DNA of 64,000 nt, taken from contig NC_088305.1 in the NCBI RefSeq assembly GCF_032854445.1, forward strand, positions 17,097,717-17,161,716. Direction: 5' to 3'. Within the stretch, counting starts at the first letter, position 1, and each line of letters begins with the position of its first letter. A program made the translations under genes and the position numbers. Positions 59,152 to 64,000 of the stretch are shown in pieces. Source of the DNA: Liolophura sinensis. Its lineage: Eukaryota > Mollusca > Polyplacophora > Chitonida > Chitonidae. Under the pieces are notes generated by a model. It saw only the letters and a program-made list of their open reading frames with translations, searched no databases and was not told where the DNA came from.

Positions 59152-59217
59152 ATGGCTGATCCTAATGCCAGTACCGGTATCATAATTCACGGTGGAGAGA
59201 ATGTTTATCACAACCAG
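59152..59217 (+). CDS. Candidate first coding exon of an unidentified plus-strand gene
   Basis: ATG followed by 22 codons (MADPNASTGIIIHGGENVYH, then NQ) ending exactly at CAG/GTAAAC, a usable donor. The codon run is less AT-rich than its surroundings. It would be divergent from the zinc-finger gene, with 817 bp between starts. No further exon with clear similarity was found to the right edge, so this is tentative. Confidence 0.25.
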
Positions 59218-60384
59218 GTAAACATAGACATCATAAATAGTAAAGATAAAAGTTCTCATAAAACACACTTTTTTTTGGCTCAGTTATTATTTTATTTGTA
59301 GGCCTACCAGAGTATGATAAATGTCCTCAACATTATATGTCAGTTTTTTCAGTTAATTTGTATAAATTTCGATTTGATTAATCCGGGGCTACAAAAGAAG
59401 AAATCTTGCGTTTCTTCCTGTTGTGCGCCCAACTTAATCTAGCTACCCCTAACTAGTGTTCATTATTGTCGCACGTGCTTCCGGTACACTCTTACATTAC
59501 TCTGTAATTTTGACTTCCGTTGCCCGCAGTATGTTTCCCTATAGCTACTGAAATTTGGCCTGCATGTCTGAGTTTCTTTATTTCGTTTCAATCTGCCAGG
59601 TAAGGGCCGGCCTATGGGCATGATATCCATGTTGGTCGTACCAATATTGCCATGAAACGGTTAGGGCCTAGTTTTTATTTCTCAACATGCAGTTTAGGAT
59701 GTGCCTTAAGATATAAAAAGTACGAAAAAGGGTGTCTTTCTTCTTTGGACATAAAGCTGGCTACAAAGTACAATCTTTCTAATGGCTCAGTGGTCAGTCC
59801 AGAAATTACGGTGAATGACCTAAAGTTTTGCCCCGGGACTCGGGAAGTGTATCTCAGGATTCATTGCGTTGATTGTGGTTCTTATTCCTTATTGCTGTGG
59901 AGCATCGGCGGTGGTCAGGGGATGTCCCTGAATGTAATGAACATACATGCTCACGCTTCACTGAGCAGTTAGTTTGAGCTCCTACCAAAAAAAAACGTTC
60001 ATATTTTTCTCAGTTTTAATCACAATGAATTTAGTACATAGAGGTTTATTTCACAAAAGGTGCACCTTCATTGTTTTATGATCGCCATGTTATGGTGAAA
60101 GGGAATGTGGGAGAAAAGTCCCTGGAGATCGATGAGCGTGACCACAGAGTACCTACTGGTAATCATGAAACATGCACTTTATTTTGTAGTCTCTGTATAC
60201 CAGACCGTCATAACCTACCGGTTTTCGGTCTGTTGGAATACCTATCACATTCGTACACAAGTGGTCAGTGATGTAATCAGTGTTAGCCAATGAACGCTCC
60301 GTACGAGAAAAAAGCCTTCGCGGAAGACTACAAATTTTCATAGGTTGAAGTGGGAGTGTGTCTTCATTAATATTCATCATCAAG
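59218..60384. other. No recognised feature; one unassigned plus-strand open frame
   Basis: The frame 59652-59972 (106 codons, from MKRLGPSFYFSTCSLG) has no domain I recognise and no splice context linking it to the exon at 59152. Confidence 0.3.
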
Positions 60385-60513
60385 CAAGACCTGTGGATGG
60401 TCGTGTGTTTCCTCCAGGCTGTGCTCGGTTTCCTCCCACCATAATGCTGGCTACCGTATACGTGAAATATTCTTGAGTATGGCGTAAAACACCAATCAAA
60501 TAAATAAATAAAT
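60385..60513 (+). mobile_element. SINE family A 3' half
   Basis: gacctgtggatggtcgtgtg, ttcctcccaccataatgctg, gtatggcgtaaaacaccaat, then an (aaat)n tail. Confidence 0.85.
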
Positions 60514-60582
60514 TCTGTCATATGGGAACGATTCAACGGTACATGCAGATGGAATGACCTCCAAATGCCGTTTGCACACATT

Positions 60583-61342
60583 CAGATGCCAATAGCTCTG
60601 TAGGGCTGTGATTACGTACGTAGGCCTATCACATCCCTGTTTCGTTCCATAAGCTTACTTTTAAACACCTCTGTACTTTCCTGGCTGGCTTTAATATGCT
60701 ACAGCTGGGCATCAGCTAATTTGTCTGTCCGTTGTCATTGTCGTCTCCGCTATCAGTTCCAGGTAGGTGTTCCCATGTGAAGCTAAAGAGGAAACTGGAT
60801 AAATTTTAACTCCAGCCGCCATGTTTGAATGCATGCTCCTGGCAGTGAAACGAATCGCATACAGTTATCACTGCCACTATTAGACGAGTTAGACACGCAT
60901 ACTGGCTGATTGTTTAGGATCCGTCTCACCAGTAATGACATAGATTGAACCCGTAATCAACACTGATGAATAAAGAATTAAAAAATAAATTGAACAAGAT
61001 GTACAAAATATGCCAATTGCTAGTAATTAAAGTAGTTATCTCCCTTGTATTGGTTGTGAAGAGTGTGCATTCAAACATGGTGGCTACAGTTATAATTTAT
61101 CCATTTTTCCGCTAGTTTCATGCTTGTGTGGATTTATTAGTAAGGACTCATGGGAACACCTACCTGGAATTGATAGTGGAGACGACAATGACTACGGACA
61201 GAATAAATTAGTTGATGCCCACCAGTAGTATATTAAAGCCGGGAAGGGAAGTACTGAGGTGTTCACGGTAAGCTTATGGAACAAGACCGGGCTGACATAG
61301 TATGAGGTACATAATCACAGCCCTACAGAGCTATCAGATGCC
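60583..61342. mobile_element. Foldback transposable element with 8-bp target duplication
   Basis: Element 60591-61334 (744 bp). The left end reads atagctctgtagggctgtg and the right end cacagccctacagagctat, perfect inverses. Arms of about 250 bp (60591-60840 and 61070-61334) are imperfect inverted repeats; inner blocks include gttccaggtaggtgttccca versus tgggaacacctacctggaat. A spacer of about 220 bp lacks an ORF. The flanks carry the 8-bp direct repeat CAGATGCC at 60583-60590 and 61335-61342. Eight-base duplications are typical of hAT-type transposition; the assignment to hAT is inference. Non-autonomous. Confidence 0.9.
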
Positions 61343-62044
61343 GCTCTCTGGATATTCCTTTAATCAAGTTCTCCATTTCTATCTGTAAAGCAGTATATTG
61401 GTATGCAAGCTTTGAGATCTATGAGGCATCCATACACCGAGATCACAGATTACAGCTTAAATTCCATGTATAATATTTATCTGATGGTTGTTTTACTCTA
61501 CACTTAAACAAAATTTAACCTAATCTGACGCGTGGGTAAGCTGGCTTATGAGTGGAGGGGGGAATCAACTTGAAACAGGAAACAAAGCCGCATACGCAAC
61601 CTACCAGCCGCTGAACCACCGGAGCTTGGATTTGAGCAATGGACCACAGCAGTGTAGAGATCTCACTGAGAACGTCAGATAACCACAACCCAACCACCAG
61701 TAAATACACTGTTTATATATCAGGAAAGAGCACATCGCTTTGGAACGGCTACAGTAGGGAACATGTGTTTTGTTTTAAAGCCTACAGACAAGAAATGCTG
61801 TTGCTCCTTGCATGAGTGATGTATGGTACTTTATCCTCTTCGCTCTGTGGCCAGGATTCGCTGATCCAGTACTTTTTTCGCGCAAGTTGAAAACCAGTGA
61901 AAAAAAAACAGAAAGGCAATGTCATAAAGTCGCCTTACATTTATTCGGTTTTTTTGCGTATATAGAGTTCTGTGCATCGTGAGAATATCAAACCCGTTGC
62001 AAGCCACACAGAAAGGAGTTCAACGGGGCTTTTGTAACCGTAGG
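61343..62044. other. No recognised feature
   Basis: The span shows no exon or repeat I can support. Confidence 0.4.
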
Positions 62045-62449
62045 TCATGAACAACGCTGGTCATGAACAACGTAGTTGTCGGACTCCCTCCACATGGCCG
62101 TCTCGTTACAGGTTTCGATTACGTCACCAGTGCTATCACAGGAGAGGCCCATGTAGCACGCGTTATCGGTTGAGGTTCTTACAATTTGGTAGTACCATGG
62201 CACCTTCCATGACAGCAGGCGTTGTATGGTTAATAGTACAAAAATTCTGATGTCACCGTATGTAGCAAAAGGTGAGACTGCGGAGGTTGAAAGTGGAGAC
62301 ATGATATTTTCAGTAGTTACCTTGTTCACAGACTTGAATGTTGACAATGGAAATATCCTGATACATATACATTCACGTAATTGATCATCTTCTCTGTGGA
62401 TTACATTACACGACACCAGAAACTGGAGGAAAACTATGATCCATTTCAA
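62045..62449 (-). CDS. Hypothetical secreted small protein (134 codons)
   Basis: Single uninterrupted frame from ATG 62449. The first ~20 residues (MKWIIVFLQFLVSCNVIHRE) look like a signal peptide: a basic residue, a hydrophobic core, then polar residues. The last third is Cys-containing (YMGLSCDSTGDVIETCNETA, then HDQRCS). The middle is low-information, so a spliced structure or chance is possible. A 15-bp tandem duplication (ggtcatgaacaacg repeated) lies at the 3' end near 62043-62072. No homologue recognised. Confidence 0.25.
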   Translation of the reverse strand: MKWIIVFLQFLVSCNVIHREDDQLRECICIRIFPLSTFKSVNKVTTENIMSPLSTSAVSPFATYGDIRIFVLLTIQRLLSWKVPWYYQIVRTSTDNACYMGLSCDSTGDVIETCNETAMWRESDNYVVHDQRCS

Positions 62450-62739
62450 GGTTCATGTGGCTTTTGATGTTCTTGAACTACCACTCTTCTATGTCATGAA
62501 CTTTCTCGGGATATCTCTGTTTTATATTTATATATTATTTACGGTTGATTTTTTTATCATATATAACGTAACATTTTGGGGAGTGATTTCGGAATCATTG
62601 ACCGGATACGTTCTCTATTGAAAAATTGGCTTATTGACCTCTGACAGAAGCCAGAATATTTTTCATTGGACATGTTAGTGTTATGACATTTGTAGGAAAC
62701 TTGAAACCAGGTCAGGTTAACCGACATGACCTTGGCTCC

Positions 62740-62985
62740 TGCTTGACTGTTTTTTTAGGATTATTTTCGTCATTTCACAACAGTATAGCGGGTTGGACCC
62801 AAGGCCGACATATTATACTGCTGCCTCACTGGAAGGTCATGCCGCAGGCACAATAATGGCACGTTGCCCCTCCGAGGCACATTATACTGAGACCGGGCCA
62901 ATCGTGCAGCACTTGGTCTAATCATCTTATTCTGAGTGGCAAGCGAGGAAGTAGCAAGACTGAACCCCGAAACTATCGTATATAC
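62740..62985 (-). mobile_element. SINE family B-like, diverged
   Basis: acattatactgagaccgggc, gagtggcaagcgaggaagta and tgccgcaggcac correspond to family B blocks in order. Confidence 0.5.
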
Positions 62986-63109
62986 GACACAGGCTATCTA
63001 TCGACTATAAACATAGTACTAAAGATTATATGTACATCACATAAACATACATACTGATATATGTTCTTGCTAATATGATTGGTGCTCAGGAATTCTTTAC
63101 ATGTATATA

Positions 63110-63291
63110 GGTTCTCAGATTTACGGTTGGAGGACGGCGCAGTGCCCAGACTAAAGCACGTGCATAACTGCTGGCTCAACGATCCAGCCGTAGCTTATGC
63201 TGCAGTAGCCAGAGATGAATTTGGGCACGTGGCCTCGGTGCTCAAAGGCCTGCTAGTCACAGCGAGACAGCGTTTTAACGATCTGAGCTAA
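63110..63291 (+). other. Possible coding segment or terminal exon
   Basis: A relatively GC-rich open frame: FSDLRLEDGAVPRLKHVHNC, then AYAAVARDEFGHVASVLKGL, ending TGA-free until the TAA at 63289-63291. A weak acceptor (tgtatatag) precedes it at about 63110. Not recognised; it could be the last exon of the gene suggested at 59152 or chance. Confidence 0.2.
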
Positions 63292-63970
63292 ATGTGCTCC
63301 AGTGAAATTTAAGATTTAGACAATCTCTTACGTGGACGCAGACGCTGACACTTGTTCATATTTCCTTTGACATTTCAGAAATATGCATTTCCTAGAGTCA
63401 TAGGGGAATTAACCCTAAGTATAATATTGAACAACAACAACTGTAATTGCGTTTTTAGCCAGTATTGGTTTCACAATGCCAATGAAATCTTGATATAAAA
63501 CATGGATTGAATCTGCAGAGAGGAATAGCACACAAAGAAGCCATTGAAACTTTTAAATCAGGTATTAATTAAATATATTTATTTTCGAATGAATATATTT
63601 CTTGCAACTTCGGCCAAGTATCCTTCATAGAATTTAGTTAAAACAGTGAACAAAGACAAGATGGATACACTGTGCCAAGTTCTCTGACTTTTTTGTTTTT
63701 ATACTGGCCAAGAATTCTGATTCATACAAACACCATTTGGGTCGTCAGTCTGTATAGGAATAAATGCCCCCAAAATGTTTACACTTTTATTCACCTGGGT
63801 GTTCATAAGAATAAAACGCTGCCTGTAATATTGCAAAACCTCCCTAGTACACTGAGACGCTTGGTGTCAAAACACTTGTCAGTACGTGTTAATCAGGGAA
63901 CGGGCAGTGGCATGAAGGCAAAGCAAGGTTTAAGTGGGATAGAAAATACCACTTTTGAAAATTTAACTTA
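63292..63970. other. No recognised feature
   Basis: AT-rich; the open frame at 63672-63977 shows no domain. Confidence 0.35.
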
Positions 63971-64000
63971 TTTATAATGACTGTTGTTTAACGCTGTACT
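63971..64000 (-). mobile_element. Edge of a likely family A SINE tail
   Basis: ttataatgactgttgtttaa, then cgctgtact resembles the reversed family A tail; the element would continue past the window. Confidence 0.35.

Noticed and set aside
1..64000. CRISPR array, operons, prokaryotic defence genes
   Set aside because: Tandem arrays here are contiguous without unique spacers, and genes are intron-split and eukaryotic; nothing prokaryotic was seen.

Overview
This window is eukaryotic nuclear DNA, most likely from a mollusc. Genes are split by GT-AG introns. Introns and intergenic spaces are AT-rich, with many minisatellites and several tRNA-derived SINE families. The most abundant SINE has a tail of the type CGGCGTAAAACACCAATCAA, which I associate with molluscan genomes. 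The species cannot be fixed from sequence alone.

Four genes can be assembled exon by exon. (1) 105-4998, minus: the 5' two-fifths of glycyl-tRNA synthetase (GARS1), with a mitochondrial leader, a WHEP domain and the start of the class II catalytic core; the gene runs off the left edge. (2) 5405-12911, plus: complete OSGEPL1 (mitochondrial tRNA t6A37 transferase), 10 coding exons, 417 codons. It is head-to-head with GARS1 across 406 bp, so a shared promoter would serve two genes acting on mitochondrial tRNAs. (3) 18680-43348, plus: complete SLC5-family sodium-coupled transporter of the SLC5A8/A12/A6 group, 15 coding exons, 655 codons, with a 10.5 kb first intron. (4) 48790-58334, minus: complete nine-finger C2H2 zinc-finger protein, 5 coding exons, 777 codons, not identified further.

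Between and inside the genes: 12.9-18.7 kb is intergenic, with SINEs and a frameshifted coding remnant (15.6-16.1 kb). 43.3-48.8 kb is intergenic, with SINEs, a poly-C tract and a decayed zinc-finger-type ORF (47 kb). 58.3-64 kb holds a pair of MITE-like elements in opposite orientation, a 744-bp foldback element with 8-bp target duplications, and weak candidate exons.

The most unusual structure is in GARS1 intron 3. About 17 tandem copies of an ~87-bp unit each duplicate the real exon-4 splice acceptor plus the coding sequence for [13 protein letters not shown]. The array is an exon-derived minisatellite of decoy splice sites next to the functional exon. Other introns carry arrays with periods of 22, 24, 40, 45, 53, 71 and 129 bp. 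The zinc-finger gene also has a 153-bp in-frame partial duplication of its third exon inside the next intron.
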